Assembly (NCBI GenBank): GCA_014871385.1
Contig: CM026426.1
Span: forward strand, 15,914,650-15,978,649
Direction: 5' to 3'
Length of the DNA: 64,000 nucleotides
From: Ceratodon purpureus
Lineage: Eukaryota; Streptophyta; Bryopsida; Pseudoditrichales; Ditrichaceae
Shown: positions 44,172-57,525 of the stretch, piece after piece
Numbering within the stretch: the stretch's first letter is position 1
Layout of the letters: the number at the start of each line of letters is the position of its first letter
Made by a program: the position numbers and the translations under genes
The notes under the pieces: model-generated
Told to the model about the DNA's origin: nothing
The model's input: only the letters and a program-made list of their open reading frames with translations
Database searches by the model: none

Positions 44172-45057
44172 TATTTAACCCCTAAAATTCTGAGGGTATT
44201 TTCATCAAATCTGCCTCAAAACAGCCCCTCTTCAAAGCAAGGTGGATTTTGAAAACTTGGGGTCCTTTTTAGTACACCTAACCATAAGATCTTGTAGCTA
44301 ACTTCTATGTCTACATGTCCACCAAATCTCACACACTCATTCTTCACCAATTGCAAGATCATAACGTTCAAAGTAGGAAAACAAGTTTTTTTTTATCTGC
44401 GAAAAAAGGGGACAGCAGAGTTTTGAAGGCCCAAAAAACCATTTTTTGCATTATGGATTTTGGTGGTTTTGATGCACGACAAAGAAGACTAAGTTAGCTA
44501 ATTTCATTCAGAAAAGTTATATTCAAAAACGTTGTGGAAGGTTTCCAAAAAAATCATTTTCCGCTAATGGGTATACTAAAATTCACAAACAAAGGCCGTT
44601 TTTGGACAATAAAAATAGCATATGAAAACAAATTGGATTAAAAATCCAAACGATGGGAACATGCTCTACTGCCATCTCTATACATTGAAATTTTTATTTT
44701 TGAAATATATCAATATCTCAATTTTTGGTGGAATTTCAAAGTTTCTTCTTTGGGCAGATTTTCGCAGATTTTCGCAATTCTGGGCAGTTTTGGGCAGTTT
44801 TGGGCAGAATTTTCTGCATTCACAGTGGCTTAGAAAATTTCAGCAGCTGCCCAACGAGCAGCGTTTGACACTTAAACCTTCATAACTTTTGATCCCGATG
44901 TCGGAATTGAAAAATAAAAATACCTACACGAGGATCCCTGAACGGCCCACCTTCAATAAAAATTTCAGAAAATCCCGATGTAAATTACATTCATAGGTAC
45001 ATGCCCAAATTCCAAAAAAGCCCAAATGTGGATGATTGTCCTTTAGGGGTTAAAAGA
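44172..45057 (+). repeat. AACCCCTAAA-family repeat, copy b
   Basis: An ~886-bp repeat starting TTAACCCCTAAAATTC and ending CCTTTAGGGGTTAAAA, so its tips are inverted. It contains TAGCTAACTTCTATGTCTACAT and short GGGCAGTTTT tandem copies near 44780. A second copy lies in opposite orientation at 47966-48824. No coding capacity. Confidence 0.7.
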
Positions 45058-45828
45058 AATGAACCACCAGAATCTCAACTAATTGCCAGTCTACTGCGTT
45101 GACTATTTACCACTATTTAAATGATCACTGTTCCAGAAGTGTTTACCAATATTCAGGGCCGATTGAGACTCTGGCCAAATTTTGAGAGGAGAAGCATTTA
45201 GACCAATGAAAATGCAGAAATGCCTAAAGTTCCTCATCTCGGCCTTCACACTAAAGGCCAAAGTCCAAACGACGTCAACTCCAAAGAACCTAGGTGGCAA
45301 CACTCTCAAAAAATTATGGTGCCAAGAATTCAACCTCTCAAGCAAAGTTTGAGTGGAGCAAAATGCTCGACCTAAACTTCTATCGAAAGGCCAAACTTTT
45401 TTTCATTAAATTATGCACAAGAAGATAAGGCTCTTAAGTTATTAACAGCGGTCATGCTCCAATGCTCGTCCAAAAATAAGTTGAATTCTACTTAGTCATA
45501 ACTTTGTCAAAACAATGTATATTTTGCTAAAACAAATCCACACATTCTTCATTAGTTTTTATACCTTCCCTATTTTTTTCAATTTTAGTTTTATTTTTTT
45601 CCAATTCTCTATAAATTTTAAGATATTCGGATCATAGGTCTTTGAACTTCTACTTTGGGCCTTCACACTATGACTAGCCAAAGGCTTCAAACCAATGATT
45701 TTCATATACTCTATTGACCCAAAAGCTTTTTTCTCGACAAAATTCTTTTCCTCTTGACTTCCGCCCAATGTGAACCGGCCTTCATATGACAAGTGTATTA
45801 TTCATTGGCACAGAATTTGCTCTTGATT
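45058..45828. other. Non-coding, no feature seen
   Basis: Low-complexity AT-rich DNA between the copy-b repeat and a MITE. Confidence 0.35.
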
Positions 45829-46157
45829 CCCGAACAATAAATCTCGCCCTTGTCTTAATGACAAGCCAAGCCCTGCCCTACCTCTCTCCCTTCCTATTTC
45901 CCTCCCTAGTTCTATTTTAAGGGGCCTTGTGGCCTTTTTTAGTATTTTTTTATATTTTTCATGGAACCAAAAACCCTGAATTAGCCTAAGGGACACACTA
46001 CATTAATTTTAGCTAGTTTAATTTTAAATTTTTAAATTTTTAAACATTAATTTTTTTTTAATTAACAAGGAAATTATAGGTGGCTTTTTGCCTCCTTTAA
46101 TGGGAGCCCTGGTTGGGATCCCTCGTCATTAAGACGAGGGTGAGGTTTATCGCCAGA
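45829..46157. mobile_element. MULE-type MITE, copy A (329 bp)
   Basis: Inverted ends share TAAATCTC/TAAACCTC and GTCTTAATGAC. The flanking 9-bp sequences CTCTTGATT (45820-45828) and CTCTTAATT (46158-46166) differ by one base, and a 9-bp target duplication is typical of Mutator elements. The interior matches copy B (CTATTTTAAG, CCTTGTGGCC, CCCTGGTTGG). Confidence 0.75.
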
Positions 46158-47965
46158 CTCTTAATTTGAATGGTGGCAATTTCTCAAAGCTTTCCCGTGA
46201 AGAGGGAAAGGTAGGGTTGCTTTAGTTCCTTACCTCTTCTTCTTCATTGGAGAAGTTCTTGTAGCAGCAGTTAAAATTGCAAATTTATCTGGGTACGTAC
46301 ATGGTGTTAAATATTTGTGTTTTAATTAGAAGCAAGTTATTACTCAACATCTTTGATTATTCCAACAAAAACATTGTTGAAACAAAAACAAATTCATAAA
46401 AAATCCATCCAAATTTTACATGATGTTAGACAAGAATAGGATTGGAGGCTAATTGGCTATGATTTGGAATTACATGAAGCACTTCCATCTTTAGGTTTTT
46501 TTGGGGCAATTGAAGGCACATAGCAAAGTCACTAGAAGCCCCTCATGGATAGAATCATTTCAAAACTGTTGTTTCCAAATCAAAGAGTCAAAGAACTAAA
46601 AAAATAGTTTTTGGGAAAAACATAGGATCTTGCCAAAGAATACCAAATGACCATGTATAAAAAAAAATTATAAACTTTTGACTGCACGGACTATAAAACT
46701 ATAAATTTTGAAGTAAGAAATAATGCTTTTTCTATCATATCCAAACAAAACTAGTAGTCTTTGACTTATTTTGGTGTCAAAATTTTGCACTAGGTAAGGT
46801 CTAAATTTTATACTACTATGGTACTGTATGCATGAAATTAGATTCTTGCACAATTTAAGAGTACGAAATTTTTAACATTTTAGAAGTGAAAATTGGCAAA
46901 AACGGGCTTGGAATTTTAGGGGTTAAAGAAGAAAGGTGTGGCATAATGAAAAAAATTGTAACACTATTGTTGATAGTTGCATTTATTATTATTTTTATTT
47001 ATCCTTTTATAAAGCATGAATCCATGTGGTGGGAAAAAAAAAAGGTTTTTGTATATTTTGAAGCAAATAACAAGAAAATAAATTATTTTCATATGATTAA
47101 AGATTTATATTTTTTTGTATTTTGACCAAAAAGGGTTAGGAAACTTTGAATCCTCATGGAAAGATTTTTTTCTTTCCATTATGAGCATTTTTTTTAGCTA
47201 CCTCTTGTTAAATAAAACTCACTAAGAAGAACATATTCTTCTTCAAGAAGCTAGGTAGAATAAAAAGTATCATATTGGCATAATACATTTGCAATTCTTT
47301 ATAGGGGACTTGAGGATAGCGTTTGGGAGTGAGTTGTTTAGGGTGGTCATCTCATCAAAGTCAAAGAATTAGGATGCAATAAAAAATTAATAAAAAATCA
47401 TTTATCAATAAATAATCACTTAGTCCAATCCATCAAATTATTTATTTTATTTTTTAAAATCATTAATATAATAGTTAAATTTCTAAAAGTTAATTTGTAA
47501 ATATTTCCATCATAAATTTATCATAAAATTATTTACTTTAAGTATTCAATGTATAAATTAAAAAATAAATAAAATAAAATGAGTGACTTCTAAGGTTCTT
47601 GTTTTGCTGTGGCAATTGGAATCAAGTTTTTAGTTCAGACAGAGTTTTCGTCACTTACAGCTTTGTTCAATGTAATAACCAGATGGTCTACATTCTGGCA
47701 GAGACAACCAAGAAATGGACTTACACACCTTTAAGGACCAATTCTTAAACTACTGCCTCAGAGGAGCGTACCTGAAATTCTAATTGTCTATTGAAACGAC
47801 ATTAGTCATTTAAGAGTTAACATGGTTCTTTTTATACTCTTTATTATTTCATCAACTTTTTGAAGGGGCTCAATTTCAAATATCCTTAGAGTAACGAGCC
47901 TACTCTTTATGGTCTGGAAAAGAACCAACACATATAATAGGGAGTTTAGGCAAATTTGTGCGTAC
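46158..47965. other. AT-rich non-coding
   Basis: No gene. Contains an AACCCCTAAA-family end near 46915-46926 and otherwise simple AT-rich DNA. Confidence 0.35.
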
Positions 47966-48824
47966 TTAATCCCTAAACGGCCATAGTCCTAGAAGGGGCG
48001 TTTTTGAACTTTGGACAGGTTCCTATAAATTCAAATTTACTTGAATTTTCTAAATTTTTTTTGTGGAAAAAGGTTTATTCAAGAGGTTTATGGAGATATT
48101 TTTAAATTTTTTTTTGGATGAAGTGAGGAAAAGTTATGCTCCTCTGAGAATAAAACGCCCTTTTATGGCAGGCTCTCAGCCACTGTGAATGCAGCAATTA
48201 CTGCCCAAAACTGCCCAAGATTGCCAAAATCTGCCAAAATCTACCTAAAGACAAAACTTTGAAATTCCACCAAAAATCGAGATTTTAGTGTGTTTCAAAA
48301 ATAAAAATTTCTTTATATAGAAGAGGCACTAGAGCATGTTTCTGCCGTTTGGATTTCAAATCAAAGAATCTTTCATATGCTATTTTTATAGTGAAAAAAC
48401 GGCCTTTGTATGTGAATTTTAGGATACCCCCTTGTGGAAATTGCTGATTTTCTCAAGGTTCCACACCTTGCATGGGCATGAGATTTTGTGGACATGTATC
48501 TAACTCACCTAGGAACAAGAATCTAAAGAAACGTATTCTAAATCTACTTAGAAAAAATGGTTTTTTTGGACCCCAAAAGACTGATGTCCCCCTTTTGCAG
48601 GGTAAAAAAAACTTTTTCTTCAACTTCGAATGTTATGATCTCTCAAATGGTAAGGAATGAGAGTGTGAGATCTGATAAGCATGTAGACATAGAAGTTAGA
48701 TACACGATCTAATGGTTGGAAACACCAAAATTGGTTCCAATTTTGCACTATCGCGCTTGCTTTCAAAAGGGATTATTTGGAGGCAGTTTTGAGCAAAAAC
48801 ACCCTTGGCCATTTAGGGGTTAAG
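47966..48824 (-). repeat. AACCCCTAAA-family repeat, copy c (inverted)
   Basis: The reverse complement of copy b over most of its length. Shared phrases include the TAACTTCTATGTCTACAT block, the poly-A/GGGGACA block and CACTGTGAATGCAG. The tips are TTAGGGGTTAA at 48813-48824 and TAATCCCTAAA at 47968. Confidence 0.7.
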
Positions 48825-49870
48825 AACAAGGTGGATTTAGGTCTCATCAACTAGGAAGACATGTTGTATGCATTATTAGCAAAATGGATTATGTAGGCAT
48901 TACACCTTCTTGAATCTACTTTCCAGATTGTATTTGAATATCATATTAGCTAGTTGTGCCATATGATATTCTTTGTGTTGAAATTTGTGATATCATTTGT
49001 AGTACTCAACTCTATAAATTTAAGGATACCTTGATCAAACAAATGTTGGTTTAACCTAGTGATGTTTTCAAACGTTGACTGCAAATATCTCCTAAAGTAT
49101 GACAAGTTTTGAAGCATGAATGGTTTTGTTATAAAGACATGGAAGAACTCCACAATTTGCAAAATAAACCAACTTCATACAATCTATATATTTAGTAACT
49201 ATGAGCCTAATCAAAGTCAAGTCGACTTTATTATGGCTCTTTTTGACTTTACAAGAACTTAATGTCAAACCAATACTTTTAGTTTCATAGATAAAACATT
49301 AAAGATAATTTAGGTTCAATTTTGAATTTTTAATGAAGATGAATTAGTAGTTTTATAATTTTTCAAAATTGTACTCAAACATACATTTTGTTTAATTCAG
49401 TAGTCTACTCTAATAAGTGATTTCAAGCGAATGAGTATCTAAATTAATTTATAACTTAAATTAGATGCAGCTTCTACCGGATATCAATAACTGATTTAAT
49501 GTCTCTATATCCATAATACAAAATATATATTTTTCATTTCACATAGTGCTTTCTTTGTCACATACATGAAAGAATAAAACAATGAATAAGCAACTTTTTG
49601 CATGATGGTTGAGAACATCACATCAATCATTACCACAAACTAGCACATGGAAACTTGCAGTGGATGACGGCGCCAACCCTAGCTTCGTTTTTTAGGTGTT
49701 TCTCCCGTTTGGACATAGTTTGGAGGAGACTTCTGCACTCAATGGCAAGAATTCTAGTGTATAGTATTTTCTTGAAGTTATTTCGGGTTTTTTGAGGAAG
49801 TGACGAGTTTTGAGGGGGAGGTTTCGTGTTTCCCGTAAATTAGGGATGTGTAGATATCCATACACATGAC
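48825..49870. other. AT-rich non-coding up to the LINE
   Basis: No gene. The last ~200 bp may be the LINE 5' untranslated region. Confidence 0.3.
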
Positions 49871-51494
49871 GAGTGCATGGGAGAAGCCAAACCGGAAGAC
49901 TCACATTTCGACTCTAAGAGGCGAGGACACACACAGTTACACAATCTAAACCAGACATCAACGCCTCCCGCAACATCCCCACCAAGACTGTTGAGCGAGG
50001 ACGCACAACCAGAATGCATTGAAGGCGTATTAATCTACCAGTTCACCGAAGACTCAAGAGGAACGGGTTTTTCTCAAGATACAAAGATGCATTAGCAGAA
50101 AGGGCAATACAGGGTCACTTTTTGGTTTCTAGTCCTGGATAGAAAGCACTCGCAATCTGGGCCAAGGAAAACTTACACATCGTGCAAAAAAGCGGCACAA
50201 ATAGGTTACAATTTCTTGGATTCTCTTTACTACCAAGGTAGGGGCAGAACCTACATAAAAGAATACCATTTTCTTCGACAAGAAGGAGGTCACGTTTTCC
50301 ACATGAAGTCCGGAATTCTCCTCGGAGGAAGAGGAAACCTATACTCCAACCCAGTATCCGATATGGGCACATTTTCTTAGGCTCTCAAGGCAGCTCATGA
50401 ATGAGGAAATTGAGGCTTGTCTTGCCGTTCTCGACAACCGCTTAGATAGGATCCTCACAATTGATGTCTCGGACACATTCAAAGGGAAGTCATCCGGACC
50501 CAAAATTAAGGTTTTGGTGTCGGATATGACGCACTCCTGACAAGCATCAAGATTCGCGGAGAAAACGGAAACAAACCTTGAACATAAGGTGGTTTACAAA
50601 GGAAGACCAGATCAATGCTCAGGTTGCAAACCCATTAACCATTTAGTCAAGAACTGTATCCAACTGCGACACAAGGGTAGCACACAAGAGCGGTCTCACA
50701 AGCAATTCTTCCGCACATGTCGACGGTACCCGGGCACCACAAGAACAGAGCCACCACGACAGAACTTGAGACCTGTGCAACACCCATTACAGAGACAACA
50801 AGCTCAAAATTACCGACTAATTAACGGTACGCAGCGCGGTCGCAACGAGAAACGCAGCCAACGTACACAGCCAATCACACCGATTTCAAAGGGGAGAGCC
50901 TCTTCAACGACACAAACAACGCTACAGACACAGACTCTACAAGCTGGACCATTTCCAAAGGAGACAACTCAGAAGGGGGAATCACCAACATCGGCATCAC
51001 CAAAGGAGTCACCACCGAAGAAGGCATCACCAAACGAAGCATCAACGAAGGGATCTTCATCGAAGGGGACATCGACACCACCGGCGCAAATGAAGAAGAT
51101 AGAGCACACCTAGAGCTCTCCACAAACATCACCGAAAGAGGGAACACACCTCAACCAAAGAAACATTGCCGGGTTAAAGAATGTCCAGCTGTGCGAGCTG
51201 CATCCCCAGCGGCAATTGATAGCATCTTCAAACATGAGATCCACTTGCCATCACAGATCAAGATTGAACAACGTTTAGAATTTTTATGCAGAAGCGACGA
51301 CAAGTTCTTTTAGAACTGCTTTCCCGAACCATTCCCGCAAGGACATCCAATGCCGGAATCGGAAACTATTCAGAGCTGGGGCTATCTAACATCGGATATT
51401 CCCTTTGCGTTTTGGGGCGGAGCAAAAATCACCACGACCATGCTCTTGAAGCACAGCTCATGCAGAGTGTTCCAAATACTGACCACATCAGTAG

Positions 51495-51811
51495 CCCCGT
51501 CCCGGTGGTCTTAATGACGGGGCGGGCCCTCCCCTCCTCCTCCCCTTTCTCCTCCCCTCCCTGTTTCTATTTTAAGTTGGCCTGTGGCCCTTTTTTAGTA
51601 AATTTTATATTTTTAATGGAATCTGGTACCCCGAACGAGTCTAGAGGGACCCACTCGATTATTTCTAGTTAGTTAATGCATTTTTTTTTAAAAAAAAAAA
51701 TAATTTTTTTTTCATTAACAAGCAAATATAGGGGGCTTTTTGCCCCCTCCAATGGAAGCCCTGGTTGGAGGCCCCTCGTCATTAAGACCACCGGGAGATT
51801 TAGAGACGGGG
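51495..51811. mobile_element. MULE-type MITE, copy B (317 bp), in the LINE
   Basis: Perfect 9-bp target duplication CATCAGTAG at 51486-51494 and 51812-51820. Ends CCCCGTC...GACGGGG, then CCCGGTGGTCTTAATGAC in inverted arrangement. Same family as 45829-46157. Confidence 0.9.
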
Positions 51812-52164
51812 CATCAGTAGCCAAGGACACTCCACAACTTGACAAAACCTTCTAGATCTTACATTAAAAAGGCACCTCCAATTCATCTACGAATATCGCA
51901 GTTGCCTTTAAAGAGGTCCAATATCTAGAAGAGAGAACATAGTGACACGACAAGGAGGGTCAACACATATTACCAACGGAACATCTATGGCCTGCAATCT
52001 ATGATTGTTAACACTAACAACAAGATCAACTCACTCAAACATTGAAATAACGCTATCTGACTTTACCAATGGGTGAATGATTTGTATTATAACCACTATG
52101 TATGCCTTGCATTTATCCCAATTCAACCTCAAGATATTCCTCAGGCCAAGTGAGAGGACGTGGA

Positions 52165-52441
52165 CAGGACATCCCCCACGCTGGGACTTACCTAGTGCTA
52201 CGAGCATTTTTAGGAGCCACTCCCATTGGTTGGCTTTTTTCTTCCAAAACCCTGAAATTTTCAATTTGGACCCCCCCAAGGCCATTTTTGGTAATTTTGA
52301 ATTCAAAAATGGGGCCTGCGGCCCCAAATTACTCTAGAGAGACCCTTTTGGGAATAAAAACCAAAAACTAAGGGCTCATCAACCCTGCCCCTCCGAAAAA
52401 CGCTCGTAGCACTTGGTAAGTCCCAGCGTGGGGATGTCCTG
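52165..52441. mobile_element. 277-bp TIR MITE in the LINE
   Basis: Inverted ends of about 40 bp beginning CAGGACATCCCC and continuing ACGCTGGGACTTACC and AGTGCTACGAGC, with one length difference in a C run and one mismatch. The interior is non-coding. No clear target duplication, so the superfamily is open. Confidence 0.85.
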
Positions 52442-55400
52442 CCAAAGTGAAGCGAGAGGCATATACTTAGGTCAAACTGGAACCTCCAATCACCTTAGCG
52501 CTCAAAGCGTCGACACAGATGGGAGGGCTCTTTTTGGCTATTGAAAAAGATACTCCAGAGAGTAGTTGGTCATTCGATCTATGCTAAGGACTCATTACCA
52601 CAACCCCCAACAACAAAAAAGAACAAAGTTCAGGGCGAATTCACCTCTCACCCTCTACAACTCTATCAACCTACAACTGCTCGTTCTTTCATCCCAGAAC
52701 ATTTAGAGCCTAAGCCAGGGTGCCTATGGGCTGCACAATCAATAGGAGTTAAAGGTTTTCCTATCTGAAGCGAATCCTCAGCCACAGACAATCTTGCTCC
52801 AAGAGCAACATTTTCATAATGAAGATTGTATGAGACAGACGAAGGAGTTATATTTCCGAGGAGGAGATGGCTTATGGAACAGTGCCATCTACCCAGCCAT
52901 CGAGGGCCGAATGAAAGCGATGACATGTATCCTAATCGAGAATCAATTAGCCCCCTTCATCACTGACAATGTAGTCATCATCGAAGGCAGATTCCGGTTC
53001 TTGATTTCACAGGTTGAGAAATGACGCATAGGCATCATCAATAGATATGCTCCGAACCAGACAACAAAACGATTTCGCTTTTGGTCAAAATTGACAAAGT
53101 ACCGCTTCTTGAATGGCACTGGATCGAATCAATGGATTTTAATATGACTGGATCAGAGGTCAATCGAAGCCCAAACAGGCAATGGGAGCCCGGGCAAGTG
53201 GCATGGCACACTTTTGCACTCCACCGAGGAGTCAAGGATATTTTTTTACATAGACAATTTTTGTAGAATCGGTACCAAGCGAGCCATTTAGGCCAAACAG
53301 CGTCCCACAGCAAAGTGGTCACGCCTCGACAATTTCTATCTCAACTTATAGCTTCAAGAATACGGTGGTTGTCACGGGATTTGGCCCTTTGTAGCCCACC
53401 TCTCCGACCACGTCGGCTATTTTTTTGCAGATTACACTGAGGCAAACAAACCTTGCCAAAGGCCTTGCACATTTGAATTCAACATTCTTTTATAAGGAAG
53501 ACACCAAACAACAGCTCTTAACCGCTTGGAAGAGTGCAATCGCGACTATCAACACTTTTTGAAGGCCATGCCTGACACAAATGCCAAATGCACCAAAGCA
53601 GAAAAAAGAGCAGGTAGACGAGTCTATCAAGCCAAATACAAGGACGTTTGAGCAGCTGAAGCAGTCTTTCAGGAGAACGAGAGTAAACTCTAGGCAAGGG
53701 TGGGGTAATCAACCGCGTCTAAAATAAATTATAAGAAGTCCACATGGCAAAAATTGAAAGGAAAAAAGAATCTCACCAGTGCCACATGGGCCAAAAGGAC
53801 ATGTTCAAGTTCTTCCAGTTCCACCAAGCACTTTGAACAAGGAATAGAATTTAAAAGCTTATGGATGGGGGACGCTCATACCACTCACTTGAAAGATAAA
53901 AGAGTACATACAACAATACCATAAAATACTCTACACTTGGGATCCGTTGACGGATATCAACATCAAAGCACGATTTAAGTGCCTATCCAGCATACGCACA
54001 GAAGTGGCCGATGCTCAAAATGCACATCTCTTAAAACCTTTTATCCAGCTGGAGCTGGAGCTACCACCAAAAGAACTACCGCTCCACAAGGCATCGGCCT
54101 TGATGGAATCCCGACATAGTTCCTACAAACTCTATGGGAGCAGATCAATTCGGACATACAGAGCGAGCTAGAGGAAGCGTTACAAGCTGACTCGATCTAG
54201 AAGGACCTCAACATCAATCTCCACTCTCTAATCCCTAAGGGTGGAGACAGATTCCAAATCACCAGATATCGACCAATTACGGTTTATCCAATGCATAGAA
54301 GACCATGGCAAAAGCCATGACAAATCGAATGCAACCATTTCTTTTAGATTGGATAAAAATGTCACAGACGGCCATACATCCTCGACAATATTTTCTAACA
54401 TATGAAGCTATGGAGTGGGCTAAAACAACAAACCATGATTTGGTCATATTCCTGATTGATTTTGTATTTATTATTCATGATTCCTGTTATTCGAGTCTCA
54501 TAAATTTTGTCGTTGATGACATTGCTGAGACTTTCCAGGTATTTGCATATGATCAAATCAATCAGAAACTATGCAAACAATGGGCTTCTCCCCCTAGTGG
54601 ATCAAATTGGTATTGACTTTTTACGAAGGAACAAATACCTTGATTCCAATAAATAGAGACATCAATGAAGAATTTGAGATGGGCCAGGGCGTATGTCAAG
54701 GCTGCCCAATAGCGCCATATCTTTAACTCTTTATCGCCGACACTGTTGCACGTATGTTAAACGACCCTACGAATGGAGTGGAAGGACTCCAACTTCCAAG
54801 TGGAGTAGAGAGGGTCTGTTTGCGGACGATTTGAAATTACATCTTAAAAGGAACACACGCCAACCTAGAGAAAGCCTACATAATCCTCCAAGCGTTCTGT
54901 GGTAGTTCACGATCTAATATCAACTGGCTGAAAAGTGCAGCGAATTTGGCTTCAAATAACCATGACTCCTGAGACCTGGACTTGAGACAAGACAAAGGCT
55001 TACGGTGGATCCCGGAAGGCAGCACCGTCACTAGCCTCAGATACCCGATAGGATTCAACATGACTCAACAGGAAACGAACACAAAAATTCTAACTCAAAT
55101 TTGAGTCACCCTAAGCCAATGGAGGAACAAACCGCTTTCCATGGCAGCCAGAATCCTTGCGTCCACTTGATACATTGCTAGCTGCGCTGATTTAGCTCGA
55201 ATTGTCCTCTCAAAAGCCACAAACATGGTACGCAATTTCATCTGGAGCGGTTCATCCGAGGGTCAACCGGCATGGGACTTGACTGTGTTACCCACAACCC
55301 TTGGAGGAATAGAAAATTTTGATCCATATGTACAAGCGTCAGCCTACTTGCAAAAATGGTGACCCAAGGAATGGAACCCGGTCCTGAACCGTGGAAATTT

Positions 55401-57010
55401 GTTTTACAGCATCGAGTCAACGAACTCCAGCTCAAACACGGAGGAGACTGGCCTCCCAATGCCGAACGGTTGCTTACCGGCAGAAAGGTCTGTGACCAGA
55501 GGAGCCCCCTTAGGCATGGCATCTGGTCTGCCTGGTTAGAGGTTAGAAGAGGCACCAAAAAGACGATACCGGCCACAAAAGAGGAAACACACCGTCAGCC
55601 AATTTTTTCAATTCACACAACCAATCCTCATGACATCATGTTCGGTGATGACAGACCCAGGGTCTTTCAAAGATGGGCCCAAAAAGGAATCACCAGACTT
55701 ATGCACATTCGGGACCATCCTCAAAGACAATCCCTCAGCATCCAAGACATGCACCTAAAAACCGTACAAATCACCTCAACACCATCTTCCCACAGATACA
55801 CACAGGAGTCCTGTGGAATTTGAACTCGGACTACTTAGGCACCCTCGAGACTAGCTCACCTTTGACGAGCCCGAGAGGAGCCTACCGGAAGAATTTTTCC
55901 ATATTCAGAAAGCGTATCTGGAGGGTGTCATGGACGCACACGTCTACAGAAGACACGAACAAGCTGAAAAGCTCAACCGTGTTTCAGGACCCCCGTCCAA
56001 TTCGTCTACCGACCTGGACCTACCAACAAGCCCGCACAATACTGCGAAACCCCAACAGAAAAATTGAGTGTTTCAACCCACGATATGTTCCACATCTCCT
56101 CCCCCATTGGGAGGTATATGTAGTATCTCACGGACGCGTCAAGGACCTCTCGCTAGACTCAAAAGAGTAGTACTGAAAACCCATAGGACACCTCAACATG
56201 GCCATTTTTTTGAGTACACTACTAAATGATGATATAAGATAATCACCAGAAGCAAGGAGTCCAGCCCCCTTTCACCATCCTCATGAAGGTTACAATGCCT
56301 ATCAATGGAATTTTTTTTTATCGAAACCTCTGGCATAAATGGGTTCCCCGAAAAATCTTAGCCATGATCTGGTTAACATGCCAGGGTTCTTCCACTAGGA
56401 CACTGGAGCCTGAGGTTAGGACCAAGTAACCAAGACCTCTGCAAATTATGTAATTTAGCAGCCTCGGAGACACCTGAGCATACCTTTTACGATAGCCCTT
56501 CCGTCCAAGGAGTCTCGCACAAGCTCAAGCGATGAGGGAGCTCGTAGGTTTCCAACCTGCAATCACCGGATGGTGGCAAGCAATTTCAGGGAACCTCGAC
56601 CCCCCTAGTCCACCGATCCAACCACCTCAGCCCGCAACAACACCACACCCTGCAAACGAACAACACGAGGATAACCAGATACTACGACAACCGGACCAGA
56701 CCCCGCGGAACATCCTTAGGATATGCCTGATTCGGTTTCTCTGGTGTGAGAAATGTGCTTACGACCTACGAGACGGGGAATTTCACATTCGCTTTGCCCT
56801 ATTTCGCGCTTGGCAAACTACGGTACAGTTGGGGATGGGGGAGTGGCAAGAACCAACGACGAACAAAACCTAGCCCGAATCCCGGAACCAACTTGCTAAA
56901 GAAGAAGCCTTCCTGCACACGTAGTGCCATGCAGGTCTCTTCTGTACGTAAACTAATGGGGCCATTAGCAATTGGTTCTCAAACGCGAGTTCCTCGCCCC
57001 GCGAGCAGTG

Positions 57011-57525
57011 GTGATTTAGAGCATCCCAATGGTCTTGCTGTGCACTCCCTCTAAATCTAAATCTATCTTTTGACTGAACTAAAATTAGATATTGAAATTA
57101 CCATCATTAGAAGCGCATTAAAATGAACGTGAGATATTTTTTATGAAAAAAAATTTGTTAAATTTTAATGTAGGTGAAATCCCTCATTGAAAATACCACA
57201 TATTCAAAATTTAGAGGGAGTGCACCAAATCTTGCTTTAAAATGGAAATCCCTCTAAATATCACAGATGTAGAGGGAGTGTGAAAGGATTTTTCCATTTT
57301 TAATCAAGATTTGGTGTACTCCCTCTAAAATTTGAAAATGTGGTGTTTTCAATGGGACATTTCACCTAATCCTAAATTCACAATTTTTTTTCTTGAAGTG
57401 TAATTTTTGTAATATTAACTGCGCTTCTAATGATGGTAATTTTACCCTCTAAATTTAGGTCAGTCAAAAGATACATTTTGGATTATAATGAGCTTTAGAG
57501 TGACCCACTACTGATGCCCTTATCA
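57011..57525. mobile_element. ~515-bp full fold-back MITE
   Basis: The two halves are imperfect reverse complements across almost the whole length, from GTGATTTAGAGCATC to GATGCCCTTATCAC, meeting near 57250. Phrases such as AAATTTAGAGGGAGTGCACC and its complement GGTGTACTCCCTCTAAAATT pair. Such an element can fold into one long hairpin RNA. GAGCATC ends are common in plant MITEs; I do not assign a superfamily. Confidence 0.85.

Larger units (their letters stand above)
49880..56930 (+). mobile_element. Decayed LINE (non-LTR retrotransposon)
   Basis: Scattered frames on one strand keep the order of a LINE. ORF1 (about 49880-51280) has a CCHC-type knuckle CSGCKPINHLVKNC near 50615 and a Lys/Ser/Thr-rich tail. 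An APE-type endonuclease follows: LLQEQHFHNEDC near 52790, IGIINRYAPNQ near 53030 and DFNMT near 53132. Reverse transcriptase keeps LFADDLKL near 54820. A C-terminal FIWSGSSEG and a zf-RVT-like LCKLCNLAASETPEH lie near 55235 and 56440. Many stops and frameshifts show it is long dead. Two MITEs have inserted (51495-51811 and 52165-52441). Exact ends and any target duplication are not determined. Confidence 0.8.

Noticed and set aside
44172-48824. Telomere-type repeat because of CCCTAAA
   Set aside because: The heptamer occurs singly at repeat tips and not in tandem.
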